DNA of 64,000 bases from Saprospiraceae bacterium (GTDB lineage Bacteria; Bacteroidota; Bacteroidia; Chitinophagales; Saprospiraceae). The first letter of the stretch is position 1; every line of letters starts with the position of its first letter. The notes under the pieces were generated by a model, which did no database searches, had not been told where the DNA came from, and was given only the letters and a program-made list of their open reading frames with translations. Made by a program: the position numbers and the translations under genes. Below are positions 1-10,481 of this stretch, piece after piece. The DNA is taken from NCBI GenBank assembly GCA_013001595.1, contig JABDMH010000042.1, forward strand, positions 1-64,000. The letters are read 5' to 3'.

Positions 1-1316
1 TCTTTAGCGATACTTTTCACGTGGTCGAGTTCAACATCAGCAAGTTCTAACAAACCGTTCCTGGCAAATGCCATCCCACGACCGTAGTGCCACATCATGC
101 GGGTATGCATCAGGGAGATATCAGGACCTGGCGTGCTAAGCATATCATTCCATTTTCCAAACCGTACATAGGCTTGGTATGGTACCGACATAAAGTCCTG
201 TATGAAATGAATCTGTGAGGCTTGCTCTCTCGGTACACGGAGTGCTACTTTCTCCGCAGCATCTATCGCCTCTTCACTGTTTCCAAGCATGCTTGCTGCT
301 GCCCACAAAAAGTGAATATTATGCGGGTAATAGACCATTGGATATATGCCCTGGGCCTGGCATTGGGCAATGTATGCTTCATCGGCTTTGATTGCCTTAC
401 GGTTGACCTCGGCTGCTTTTTCGTACATACCGACTCCAATGTAGATGTGCGAAGGCATATGGACCAAATGTCCTGCCGCAGGCATGAGAGGACCTAGCGC
501 ATCTGCAGTGGCAATTGCAGCATCTGGATCTACAGCCTCAATGATATGGATGAAGTAGTGGTGAGCTCCAGGATGATTAGGATATGCCTTGATTACTTTC
601 TCGAGCGCATCTACGGTCAAACTGTCATGGGTTTCGGCTTCAAGTGCTCGTCGTAGTAGTTCCAAGGCATGGTATTCATGACGGAGGCCGCGAACAACAC
701 ACTCACCTCCGGATGATCTCCAAATTGATCATAAACACTTTGCATTTTTTTCATATACGCCTCGTTTAGGATTGCTTGATCGACCTCGTGATTGGTACAA
801 CGAGCTTCGTACGCTCCGATGATTGCTTTTTCAAGATCAGATGCTGGTCCCATTTTCTCAGCAGCTTTTTTAATGGCCTGCTTAGCTATTATCTGGCGCG
901 CCATATCTGGCAGTGGGTCATTAATATTGGGACCCAGAGCTTGTGCCTGTCCTCAGTATGCCATGCTCATCCCAGGATCTAACCTGCTGGCTTCCTGAAA
1001 AGCGCGGTAGGCTTCTGCATGATTAAAGGCATATACTAAGCGGAGGCCTTGATCAAAAAATGCTTGAGCTTCGTTGCTTTCTGTTGTCACCGCAAAGTGC
1101 AAATCCCCCAGACCATCAAGTTTAGGCGCAATTGGTTCATCGTAGTTCATTAAGGGTTCGGGTGTCGAAGATCCCCCGGTACGGCACATGCTGAAAGAGG
1201 GTTTTGAGAATCTCCACATCGGCTGTCATTTTCTTGGTTGGAAAGGGAAATTCTTTAAACGCACTTACCAATAAAGTCAAAGCACTTACAAGCATCAGCC
1301 ATCTTGTTGAATTCAT
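1..1316 (-). pseudogene. TPR-repeat protein, disrupted (in-frame TGA plus frameshift); runs off the left edge
   Basis: Minus-strand pieces (953..1219, 617..904, then <616) read as one TPR-like protein: ...FFDQGLRLVYAFNHAEAYRAFQEASRLDPGMSMAY*GQAQALGPNINDPLPDMARQ...YYDEHLKPK/AETHDSLTVDALEKVIKAYPNHPGAHHYFIH. TGA at 953-955 sits where Trp is expected and a 1-nt frameshift lies near 620-635. Confidence 0.7.
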
Positions 1317-1398
1317 GATCTAATTTTTTTGGTTTATTATCAGATAATTATATTCCCATGAAAAATGTCACCTACATTTTTTTAGAAAATACGCAAAA

Positions 1399-1422
1399 TA
1401 GCCCTTAAGGGCCACTGGCTAT
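1399..1422 (-). terminator. Possible intrinsic terminator downstream of the sulfatase run
   Basis: On the minus strand: ATAGCC AGTGGCCCTTAAG GGCTAT followed by TTTGCGTATTTT. It also contains the perfect palindrome GCCCTTAAGGGC (1401-1412). Confidence 0.35.
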
Positions 1423-1490
1423 ATCTCTGTCTCCGAAGAATTGGGTCCGCAACAACAATTATGTGCAATCATCAGTAGTGATTGCAATTT

Positions 1491-3020
1491 CTATCGACCT
1501 TCAATTGACCACTTTTTCATAAGGGCGATATTCTCTTCAATGACTTGCAAGCGTTTTGGGAAGCGGCCTTTTAGTCGATCCAGATACAAAGCCATATCGC
1601 TATCATACATTTCGATAGATTCTGACTGCCGACCTTTGTCATCCGTCTCTTCCATCCAGCTATCTAGCCGTTGACGCATGGCCAATAGGATTTCGCCATG
1701 ACCAGGATCCTCAGCCAGATTGTGAATCTCGTAAGGGTCTGAGCTGAGATCATATAGCTCCTCCATTGGACGACGTTGGCTAAAGTGCAGCATTTGAACA
1801 TCGTCTAATTCTCCCCTTTGCTTGCATCTGCGTAATGCAATTAAGATCGCCTTGGCATCCTTGTAGGCATTGGGTTGAAGATAAGGTCTGTAGGATAGGA
1901 AGTTACGAATGTACTTGTACCGTTGAGTCCGAACCGATCGTATATGGTCGATGGTTTCGTCACAACGATCCCTTGCAGCAAATACAGCCTCTCTAGGGAT
2001 ATAGTCTGGCCCCAGAATATGCCGTCCTTGCATTACCTTAGGCACTTCAATGCCTGCTAGCCCCAGTGATAGTGCAGCAATGTCTATGTGCTCCACTAAA
2101 TCTTCCCGAATCGATCCGGATGGTATGTCAGGGCCAGTAATGATCAATGGCACATGAATTCCTTCATCATATAAGAACTGCTTACCTCGGGCATGACTAA
2201 TACCATGATCAGTCATGAAAAGGACATAGGAATTATCCAACACACCTTCAGCCTTCAAGCGTTCTATCACTTCGCCCACCATCGCATCCGTGAGCCGAAC
2301 CGATTCTAAATAAGCTTGCCAGTCCTTGACGATGTCGGGATCAGGTGGGTAATATGGAGGTAAGTCTACTGCCTCTGATGGTGTCTGACTACCTAGTCGT
2401 TTGGCAGCTTGTTCGCAAACCTTTTCCCATTGCTCAGGATGGGCACCACGAAGTTTGCCACCTGGTGTCTGAATTTGAGCAAAGAATGGTTGGCCTTCTT
2501 TTCTCTGCGACCAATCACTTCCATTATAGACTGCGGTATCCCATTCAAAATTGTAATCTGACTTCCCCAATTTATTAGGGCTTATCGGCCATCCACTTAA
2601 GGTGGTGAAATATCCGGCATCTTTAAATAGTTGTGGAACCAACTTCACTCCTTCTGGCAGTGCTATCTTTCGCACTCCTCTACCACTGCGATGGTGATGT
2701 GATCCGATGGTTGTTTGGTACATTCCCGTGATAAAAGCGGACCGACATGGCGAACAAACAGGAGCAGTTACATAGGCATTGGTAAATTTGACACCTCTTG
2801 CTGCCAGGCGATCGACATGAGGAGTTTGAATGGCGGTCTCGCCATAGCACGAAAAATTTGCCGACATATCATCAGGAATTATCCAAATGACATTCGGCCT
2901 CTTGGATGCGGTACTAGCAACCCTACTGGCACAGTTTGTATGAACTATCACCAAGAAAATCCAGCCAATTACCAGGAAGGCATATGTAGCGCAAGCTCTC
3001 GTGAGGTTATTCATCATCAA
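1491..3020 (-). CDS. Sulfatase (Cys-type, S1 family)
   Basis: PNVIWIIPDDMS metal site, CSPCRSAFITG formylglycine motif (C-x-P-x-R), FMTDHGISHARGK; N-terminal signal sequence. Confidence 0.93.
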   Translation of the reverse strand: MMMNNLTRACATYAFLVIGWIFLVIVHTNCASRVASTASKRPNVIWIIPDDMSANFSCYGETAIQTPHVDRLAARGVKFTNAYVTAPVCSPCRSAFITGMYQTTIGSHHHRSGRGVRKIALPEGVKLVPQLFKDAGYFTTLSGWPISPNKLGKSDYNFEWDTAVYNGSDWSQRKEGQPFFAQIQTPGGKLRGAHPEQWEKVCEQAAKRLGSQTPSEAVDLPPYYPPDPDIVKDWQAYLESVRLTDAMVGEVIERLKAEGVLDNSYVLFMTDHGISHARGKQFLYDEGIHVPLIITGPDIPSGSIREDLVEHIDIAALSLGLAGIEVPKVMQGRHILGPDYIPREAVFAARDRCDETIDHIRSVRTQRYKYIRNFLSYRPYLQPNAYKDAKAILIALRRCKQRGELDDVQMLHFSQRRPMEELYDLSSDPYEIHNLAEDPGHGEILLAMRQRLDSWMEETDDKGRQSESIEMYDSDMALYLDRLKGRFPKRLQVIEENIALMKKWSIEGR

Positions 3021-3079
3021 AGAATCTAAATATCCATCTCATGTCTATTTAAAATGGGTCATGAATAGAAGCATTTTTG

Positions 3080-4636
3080 TTAGCCATCTTGTAGGAAAGA
3101 CACACAAATATTCTCCTGAATCCAGCTGTCATTGGTCTGCAGGAGCAAGGCATACAGTTCTTTTCTGAGCTTCGCACCCACTTCAGCGTCTAATTCGTCA
3201 AATGGAATTTGCTCCATCTGGTAAGGATCCTTACTGTTATCATAGCAATAGGCTTCTTCCAATTCACCCCCTTGTTCTTTTACAATAAACATGTATCGTC
3301 CAGTATAAATGCCGCGGGAAGTATTGTGTAGAAACAAGGCAGATTTTGGCTTCTTCATTTCAGGCTGAACTCTAGATGTCAAGATGGATGCATAGTTTTT
3401 TCCTTGCATTCCTGATGGAATCATTGCCTCTAGGCCAGCCAATCCCAATAACGTTGGCATTACATCGGGCACACTGATTACTAGGTCTTCTATCCTGTGC
3501 TGCAATTTTTCTGCCCAATGAATAATGAAAGGAATGGCAAAAGACTCAATTTTGGGATTGTTCTTGCCTGATCGCCCATGACTTCCTAACATTTCGCCAT
3601 GATCAGATGAAAAAACGACTATGGTGTTTTTATCCAGATCAAGTTCATCCAAGCGTTGCATCACCTCTCCGATAAAGTAGTCGACCGCACTCACATTGGC
3701 AAAATAATAGGGTGCATAGTGTCCCACGGTAGAATCTGCATTTTCGCGCGTTAGAAGCTGGTCGAGTTTGACCACACCATCCTCCGTATATTGGTCAAAG
3801 AATGGCATATAGGTACTCTCTGCTGTCCATGGATTGTGGGGAGGATTCATGGACCAAATGAGAAAAAAGGGCTTTTTGGGATCACGTTGATTGTGCGTGT
3901 TCGAAAGGTAGTTTTTAATAGATGCTGCCTCCACCTCAGAAGAAAAACGTTTTGGTAAGTACAATTCGCCATCTTTCAATCCGCCTACATTCTTAGGATC
4001 ATTGGAGTAGCATCGCGGATTGAAATGATCATCCTTTAACAACTGGAAGAAATAATCAACACTGTGTCTACTTGGTCCAGGAGGCACATAGGTGTCGTAG
4101 TGATTTACATAATGTCCTCCTGGCGGTTCTGTAGTACCAACATAGTTTCCTGACTCGTCAAATAATGGTTCTGTCTTTTGCCAATGACATTTTCCAAAAT
4201 AGGCGACCTCATATCCTGCATCTGAAAATACGTCGGTAATGCAGGTCAGGTCATCTTTCAGCTGTACCTCTCGATCCCTTCTGCAATTGTTCATGAGGCC
4301 ATTTCGATGGGGATACATTCCCGACAACAACATACCTCTGTATGGGCTACATAGTGGAAAATTACTAACCGCACGACTAAAAACGATTCCGTTATTGGCC
4401 AAGTCATCTAGAATGGGCGTATGCACAGGATCTGGATTTCCTTGAATATGCCGGGCATGATCATCTTGGGACCAAAATCCTAGACTAAACTGTCTAAACT
4501 GATCGGCAAAAATATAGACGACATTAGGCTGCGTGTCATACCTTTCTCCTTGGCAGGACAGATGACATATGCACGTTCCTAACAGGAAAGGCACCGAGAT
4601 GATAAATCCCAAAATTATTCTCCAATGACTATTCAT
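3080..4636 (-). CDS. Sulfatase (Cys-type, S1 family)
   Basis: [46 protein letters not shown]. Start placed at the internal ATG ([14 protein letters not shown]) because it gives a signal peptide and an 8-nt overlap with the upstream gene; the longest ORF starts at 4774. Confidence 0.92.
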   Translation of the reverse strand: MNSHWRIILGFIISVPFLLGTCICHLSCQGERYDTQPNVVYIFADQFRQFSLGFWSQDDHARHIQGNPDPVHTPILDDLANNGIVFSRAVSNFPLCSPYRGMLLSGMYPHRNGLMNNCRRDREVQLKDDLTCITDVFSDAGYEVAYFGKCHWQKTEPLFDESGNYVGTTEPPGGHYVNHYDTYVPPGPSRHSVDYFFQLLKDDHFNPRCYSNDPKNVGGLKDGELYLPKRFSSEVEAASIKNYLSNTHNQRDPKKPFFLIWSMNPPHNPWTAESTYMPFFDQYTEDGVVKLDQLLTRENADSTVGHYAPYYFANVSAVDYFIGEVMQRLDELDLDKNTIVVFSSDHGEMLGSHGRSGKNNPKIESFAIPFIIHWAEKLQHRIEDLVISVPDVMPTLLGLAGLEAMIPSGMQGKNYASILTSRVQPEMKKPKSALFLHNTSRGIYTGRYMFIVKEQGGELEEAYCYDNSKDPYQMEQIPFDELDAEVGAKLRKELYALLLQTNDSWIQENICVSFLQDG

Positions 4637-6227
4637 ATGGTCCGGCATATGGTACGCTGTCAAATGTACTTCCATCACCAGACACGCGGGGATCGCCAGT
4701 ATGCTGCAATTCATCCAACAGCTTCTTACGCAGGGAGATGCGGATCTTATCATACTTAGATAATTCAGCCACATTGTTTACTTGAAAAGGATCTTCATCC
4801 AACACATATAGTTCTTCGGCCGGACGCTTCGCAAAAGCATAATTGTAGTAGATCTTGTATTGATCTTGGTGTTTGTGCTGGATGATCCAAGCCTTGCTGG
4901 GACTGGCATCATAATCTGCGTATGTGACAAAGGTATCATTGGCCAATTTCTCAAATCTTAGCTGATCTTCATCTTCCGCCGGACTGCCCATGGGCCATCG
5001 ATCGGGTTTAAAATTAATGATGTACAAATGATCTTTGGTACGTATGGCTCGTTGGGGATAAGGCAGGTTGCCTTCCCGGGCTTTTGCAACATGTCTCTCC
5101 CGACCAGTGATGACATAGCTTCTGGATCTATCCACCGTTCCACTCTTTCTACGCTTCAACATGGGCATCAGGCTTTTTCCTGTCATGACAGTTGGCACTT
5201 CAACTTTGGCAAGATCAAGGAAGGTAGGTGCCAAATCCATAAGGCTCACAAAGTCGCTTACGATCCGACTCGATGGAATGGCTGGTGGGTACCTGATGAT
5301 CAAAGGCACATTAGTACCAAAATCATAAAGATTGCATTTGCCATTTGTGATCCCTGGAAATCCATGATCCCCACTCACTACAATAAAAGTGTTTTCAAGT
5401 TCTCCCATATGCTCCAATACATCCAACAGAACACCTAAACCAGCATCGAAAGCCATTACTTCACCCAAGTAGTCACTAAAATCTTCCCTCACTTCATCCA
5501 CATCAGGCAAGAAAGGCGGCATCTGTCCTTTCAGTTGATCTGGGTCAATGCTCCAGAAAGCTTCGCCTGATCCAGCTATCCATTTCCGATGCGTATTGGT
5601 CGGTCCAAACCAGTAACAAAAAGGTTTGTCAGACAGATTTGCCTCTAAGAATGCTTGAAAGTTTGTTCTTACCTCGTCAAGCAATACCTCCTTTGCTGCT
5701 GCCACAGATTTGCCAATTTCAACCATTTTCTTGGTCTGCTGACTGAATTGGCAAAACCTTCTTCCCGCTGGCTCATACTTTGCCCGCACACCTCCGTGCC
5801 CTGCATCTTTCGGCTGGCCAGGACTCCATACTTTGTAGGTGAATCCGATGTGATAGCCATGATCTTCCAACATCAAGGGATAAGTAGGAATACTTTCGTC
5901 CCAAACGGCACCCTGAAGAATGGCTCCCCGATTGGTTCTGTAAAAATACTGCCCGGATAAAATGGAACTGCGACAAGGTGTACATGAGGGGGCATTGACA
6001 AAAGCATTGTTAAAAAGCACCCCTTCCTTCGCAACTCTATCCATATGCGGTGTAGAAATTATGTCTTGCCAAACATGATGCTCTTTGATTTGAGCATAAC
6101 AGCTGGCATACTTACCCATATCGTCGGCGAAAGCAAAAAGGATATTTGGAGGTTTAATAACCTTGGCACGGACCAAGGGAGGCAAAGAGAAAAGGATGAT
6201 GGTCCATAAGCACACAGTTCTCATCAC
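4629..6227 (-). CDS. Sulfatase (Cys-type, S1 family)
   Basis: [47 protein letters not shown]; signal peptide. Confidence 0.93.
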   Translation of the reverse strand: MMRTVCLWTIILFSLPPLVRAKVIKPPNILFAFADDMGKYASCYAQIKEHHVWQDIISTPHMDRVAKEGVLFNNAFVNAPSCTPCRSSILSGQYFYRTNRGAILQGAVWDESIPTYPLMLEDHGYHIGFTYKVWSPGQPKDAGHGGVRAKYEPAGRRFCQFSQQTKKMVEIGKSVAAAKEVLLDEVRTNFQAFLEANLSDKPFCYWFGPTNTHRKWIAGSGEAFWSIDPDQLKGQMPPFLPDVDEVREDFSDYLGEVMAFDAGLGVLLDVLEHMGELENTFIVVSGDHGFPGITNGKCNLYDFGTNVPLIIRYPPAIPSSRIVSDFVSLMDLAPTFLDLAKVEVPTVMTGKSLMPMLKRRKSGTVDRSRSYVITGRERHVAKAREGNLPYPQRAIRTKDHLYIINFKPDRWPMGSPAEDEDQLRFEKLANDTFVTYADYDASPSKAWIIQHKHQDQYKIYYNYAFAKRPAEELYVLDEDPFQVNNVAELSKYDKIRISLRKKLLDELQHTGDPRVSGDGSTFDSVPYAGPYE

Positions 6228-6328
6228 GATTTTTTCTTAATGCTACACAAATTTTTCAACAAGCTCAATAGCTAACCTTCATTTTCAGACCTCTCACCAT
6301 AATTAGATTGTATTAAACTGAGATAGAA

Positions 6329-7879
6329 TTACTGTTCAATGAAGGTTTCCCCACTTCTTATATTGGTCAGTAATGCTTGCATCTCTTGCACTTTTTCGGG
6401 CATTTCTAGGGCTAGGTTTTTTCCCTGACCAATGTCATCTTTCAAATTGAATAGCAATACTTCAGCATCGCTAGGTTCGTATGAAAAATGATCTTCTACC
6501 CAATCGGGTGGTTTAGAATGATAGCCATCTCTGCTGTTGATGTATATCCAATCTCCCTGTCGTAAGCCATACTTATCCTGGAAGGTATTGTGTACGGCGA
6601 GCGGCCTTATTGGTAAATTGCTTGTTTCTCCCAACCAAACTTCACTAAAATCGTGGCTGTCATGAGCCAGTCCAGCGGGAAGGGTGACATCAACTATGGC
6701 GGCCAGTGTTTTTAGTAAATCGACCTGATGTATCAATTGATTGCTCAAAGCGTTTGGCTTTATTTTTCCTGGCCATTTAACCAGAAAAGGAACGTGATGG
6801 CCTCCTTCATAGACATCTCTTTTTAATCCCCTAAACGGATGAGCGCTGTGATGATCGTACTTCCTAATTCGTTCATAAGCATAGCGTTCGGGGCCATTGT
6901 CTGCTGTGAAAATGACGATGGTATTGTCGGATTCTCCGATCTGTTCGAGGGCTTTCAAGATCTCGCCCACACACCAATCCGTCTGATGTACAAAATCCCC
7001 ATACGGTCCCGCTTGGCTTAATCCTCGAAATTCTTCATTGGGAATAATTGGAGCATGAGGAGCGCTAAATGGTACGTATAGGAAGAAAGGTTCTTTCTGA
7101 TCTTGCTGACCGACAATATACTCCTTGGCCTTCTTGGTAATGCGGGGGAGTACTTCAAAGAAATCCCATCCTTCCACTGCCGGTCCGGGACGTGCTTCCC
7201 AGTTACCCTCCAATGCCATTCCCTGCGGATGCCGCATAGTCCAAGTTGGCGACTCTAATAGCCGATCATTTTCTACCCAGGCATATGGTGGAAAATTGAT
7301 GGTGCCATCTCCAAAGTAGTAGTCAAAGCCTTGGTCCAATGGTCCATCAGGAATGGGTAAGCTCCAATCATAAGCCTCAGAGGGATAGAAGTAATAGTTG
7401 CGTCTATTTTCCCGAACCAGCGAATCTTTCTGTGTCCATTCTTTCTTTCTAACAGATTCCCAGCCCCAGCCCAAATGCCATTTGCCCACACATCCAGTCC
7501 TATATCCTACTTGTTTGAACATGCGTGCCAGCGTAAATTGACCATCATCAAAGACAGATTCTCCCATCGGTCCGACGATGTTGTTAAAATCTCGCCAATG
7601 ATACCGACCAGTCAACAAAGCATAGCGACTGGGTGTGCAAATTCCTGAAGAGGAGTGACCATCGGTAAATCGAAGCCCTTCTGAAGCCAACCGATCTAGA
7701 TGTGGAGTAGGTATCTTAGAATCGAGATTCTGGCAAGCAAGATCACCGTACCCCATGTCGTCAGCATATAGAATAATGACATTGGGACGGGTATCTCTGT
7801 CGGGATCATCAGCTATTCCGGTAGAACAACCGGCAATCAATACCATAAATAGCCAAAAGGTGGAGTCAAAAAATTGCAT
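6329..7879 (-). CDS. Arylsulfatase-like sulfatase, predicted lipoprotein
   Basis: PNVIILYADDMGYGDLACQN, CTPSRYALLTGRYHWR, IFTADNGPE; lipobox-like LIAGC in the signal sequence. Confidence 0.94.
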   Translation of the reverse strand: MQFFDSTFWLFMVLIAGCSTGIADDPDRDTRPNVIILYADDMGYGDLACQNLDSKIPTPHLDRLASEGLRFTDGHSSSGICTPSRYALLTGRYHWRDFNNIVGPMGESVFDDGQFTLARMFKQVGYRTGCVGKWHLGWGWESVRKKEWTQKDSLVRENRRNYYFYPSEAYDWSLPIPDGPLDQGFDYYFGDGTINFPPYAWVENDRLLESPTWTMRHPQGMALEGNWEARPGPAVEGWDFFEVLPRITKKAKEYIVGQQDQKEPFFLYVPFSAPHAPIIPNEEFRGLSQAGPYGDFVHQTDWCVGEILKALEQIGESDNTIVIFTADNGPERYAYERIRKYDHHSAHPFRGLKRDVYEGGHHVPFLVKWPGKIKPNALSNQLIHQVDLLKTLAAIVDVTLPAGLAHDSHDFSEVWLGETSNLPIRPLAVHNTFQDKYGLRQGDWIYINSRDGYHSKPPDWVEDHFSYEPSDAEVLLFNLKDDIGQGKNLALEMPEKVQEMQALLTNIRSGETFIEQ

Positions 7880-7881
7880 GA

Positions 7882-9285
7882 TTAGATATGTAATGCACGA
7901 TCCTCAGTCGCCATCAGAGCAGCTTCTTTGATGGCTTCGGTGTAAGTGGGATGTGCATGACTCATTCTTGCAATGTCTTCAGCAGAGGCACGGTATTCCA
8001 TAGCCACCACACCTTCGGCGATCATATCTGCTGCACGCGCGCCCACGATATGCATACCCAGCACTTCATCAGTTTCCTTGTCAGCCAATATCTTGACCAT
8101 ACCATCTACATCGGTACTTGCACGGGCCCTACCCAACGCTTTGTAAGGAAACTTACCCACTTTGTACGAAACACCAGCTTCCTTGAGTTCGTCTTCTGTT
8201 TTACCGATCCCAGCGACTTCAGGCCAGGTGTACACCACATTGGGTATGAGATTGTAGTCAATATGTGGCTTCTGACCAGCCAATTGCTCGGTGACCAGTA
8301 TCCCTTCTTCTTCTGCCTTGTGGGCTAACATAGCACCCTTAATGACGTCTCCAATGGCATAGATGTCCGGGTGCTTGGTTCTCAGATGTTTATCCACCTG
8401 AATACGCCCTTTTTCATCAACCTCCACATCCACATTTTCCAAACCCAGACCATCGGTGTAGGGACGTCTTCCAATGGCCACTAGGCAATAATCTGCTGAA
8501 AGGGTAAAGGTGTCTTCGCTGTCCCTTTTCTGAACATCGACCTTCACCTTAGTTTTTGAAGACTGTACCTTGGTCACCATATGCTTAAGGTGAAATGTAA
8601 AGCCCAGTTTTTTGAGTGATCGCATCAACTCTTTACTGCAATCTTTGTCCATACCGGGAATAATGCGGTCAAGGTACTCCACCACTTCCACCTTGGTACC
8701 AAGTCGTGCATATACAGATCCTAATTCAAGCCCTATTACACCACCTCCAATGATTACCATGGTCTTTGGCAGCTTAGAAAGCGTAAGCGCCTCCGTACTT
8801 GTAATGACTCGCTTCTTGTCATAATTGAATGCATCGGGAGTAATGGGCTTTGAACCAGTGGCTATGATCGTCTTTTTGGTTTCAATCTTTTTAACTTTTC
8901 CACTATGGTCCTCTATCGCAATGGTATGGATGTCAACAAAGGAACCATGACCATGCATGACATCCACTTTATTCTTCTTCATTAGAAAATTTACCCCTTG
9001 TACAGTTTGACTAACTACTTCTCCCTTTCGGGCAATCATCCGCTCTAGGTCTACCGATAATTTTTCCAGTTTAATGCCATGATTGGAAAACTGATGTTGG
9101 GCATTGTGATAGTGTTCTGATGAATCTAGCAATGCTTTAGAAGGAATGCATCCAACATTTAGACATGTACCACCCAAGGCATCATATTTTTCTATAAGAG
9201 CAGTCTTCATGCCCAATTGTGCTGCTCTAATTGCAGCTACGTAACCACCGGGACCAGATCCAATGATGGTGAGGTCATACTTCAT
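7882..9285 (-). CDS. lpdA: Dihydrolipoyl dehydrogenase
   Basis: GSGPGGYVAAIRAAQLG, redox GGTCLNVGCIPSKALL, AIGDV, C-terminal HAHPTYTEAIKEAA. Confidence 0.97.
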   Translation of the reverse strand: MKYDLTIIGSGPGGYVAAIRAAQLGMKTALIEKYDALGGTCLNVGCIPSKALLDSSEHYHNAQHQFSNHGIKLEKLSVDLERMIARKGEVVSQTVQGVNFLMKKNKVDVMHGHGSFVDIHTIAIEDHSGKVKKIETKKTIIATGSKPITPDAFNYDKKRVITSTEALTLSKLPKTMVIIGGGVIGLELGSVYARLGTKVEVVEYLDRIIPGMDKDCSKELMRSLKKLGFTFHLKHMVTKVQSSKTKVKVDVQKRDSEDTFTLSADYCLVAIGRRPYTDGLGLENVDVEVDEKGRIQVDKHLRTKHPDIYAIGDVIKGAMLAHKAEEEGILVTEQLAGQKPHIDYNLIPNVVYTWPEVAGIGKTEDELKEAGVSYKVGKFPYKALGRARASTDVDGMVKILADKETDEVLGMHIVGARAADMIAEGVVAMEYRASAEDIARMSHAHPTYTEAIKEAALMATEDRALHI

Positions 9286-9296
9286 GATATTATCGC

Positions 9297-10472
9297 TTAA
9301 TTTTTTTTCTTAAATCCTTTCGATCCTCGGCGTCGTCCTCGTCCACTGTTTCGCTTACCCCTCGATTTTCTCCGTCGCTGATGTTTCGGCAATTCTTTTA
9401 ATTCCACGCCGCCGGTGACATCCTCAAAATCGAGGCTGACTTCATCAAGCATTGCCGATCTATCTTCAAACTCATCAGGAAGATCACCTGCCTTATTCTG
9501 TTCATAAAGGAACCGAACACGGTCTATAGGTAGTGAGGCAAAACTAATCTTACCGATCTGATTTTTGATTGAGTAATACATCAGCTTTTTGAAGATGTCC
9601 ACTTTCATCAACTGGCCAGTTCCCTTCTTAGTCTTGAGAACCTCTGCCTTCATCGGAAATTGATCCAATGCTTCGGTGTATAGGTCCAACTCATAATTTA
9701 GACAACATTTCAGTCTTCCACACTGTCCAGATAGTTTTGACTGATTGATCGCCAGGTTTTGATAGCGGGCTGCCCTGGTGGATACACTCTTAAAGGTAGT
9801 GAGCCAAGTGGAACAACAAAGCTCCCTACCACAAGATCCCAGCCCCCCAATTCGAGAGGACTCCTGTCTAGAACCTATTTGTCTCATTTCGATTTTTACC
9901 CGAAATTCTTTGGCATAATGACGAATCAATTCTCTAAAATCTACTCGGCCATTGGCGGTAAAATAAAAAGTCGCCTTACGCTTATCACCCTGATATTCAA
10001 CATCACCGATCTTCATTTCCAATCCGAGTGATCTAGCAATGGCTCGTGCCCTAACCAGGGTCTTTTTTTCTAGATCTCGCGCTTCACCAAGTTTTTCAAG
10101 GTCACGTTGACCGGCTTCCCTCACTACTGGATGAAGTATGCGGTCTCTATTGACCTTCTTTTTCTTCATTTGAAGCCCAACCAATTGACCAGTCAAGCTG
10201 ATTCTTCCTACATCATAACCACTGCCATTATCAACCACTACCATATCTCCGGATTGCACATGCATATGTGGAGATATCCGATAGAAGTCCTTCCGAGCAC
10301 CATTCTTGAAGCTTACCTCAACAAACTCAAAGTCGGCAAAATCATCAATTTGTGTCTCTGACAGCCAATCAAATGTATTGAGTCGGTTACAACCACCCGT
10401 GCTACAACCACCATTGCTATTACAGCCTTTCGGGCTTGATCCATTCTTACTACCACATGTTGCACAGCCCAT
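9297..10472 (-). CDS. ricT: PSP1/YaaT-like regulatory protein (RicT)
   Basis: Central PSP1-type region (KATFYFTANGRVDFRELIRHYAKEFRVKIEMRQIGSRQESSRIGGLGSCGRELCCSTWL), Cys-rich N-terminus, Arg/Lys/Gly-rich C-terminal tail. Confidence 0.9.
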   Translation of the reverse strand: MGCATCGSKNGSSPKGCNSNGGCSTGGCNRLNTFDWLSETQIDDFADFEFVEVSFKNGARKDFYRISPHMHVQSGDMVVVDNGSGYDVGRISLTGQLVGLQMKKKKVNRDRILHPVVREAGQRDLEKLGEARDLEKKTLVRARAIARSLGLEMKIGDVEYQGDKRKATFYFTANGRVDFRELIRHYAKEFRVKIEMRQIGSRQESSRIGGLGSCGRELCCSTWLTTFKSVSTRAARYQNLAINQSKLSGQCGRLKCCLNYELDLYTEALDQFPMKAEVLKTKKGTGQLMKVDIFKKLMYYSIKNQIGKISFASLPIDRVRFLYEQNKAGDLPDEFEDRSAMLDEVSLDFEDVTGGVELKELPKHQRRRKSRGKRNSGRGRRRGSKGFKKKN

Positions 10473-10481
10473 ATCAATGAT

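Noticed and set aside
222-497. 91-aa + ORF at the left edge
   Set aside because: Antisense to the TPR coding sequence, which reads well on the minus strand despite lesions.
953-955. In-frame TGA as recoding (UGA-Trp or selenocysteine)
   Set aside because: The same gene also has a frameshift, TGG is the normal Trp codon and TGA a normal stop elsewhere in the window; nonsense mutation is simpler.
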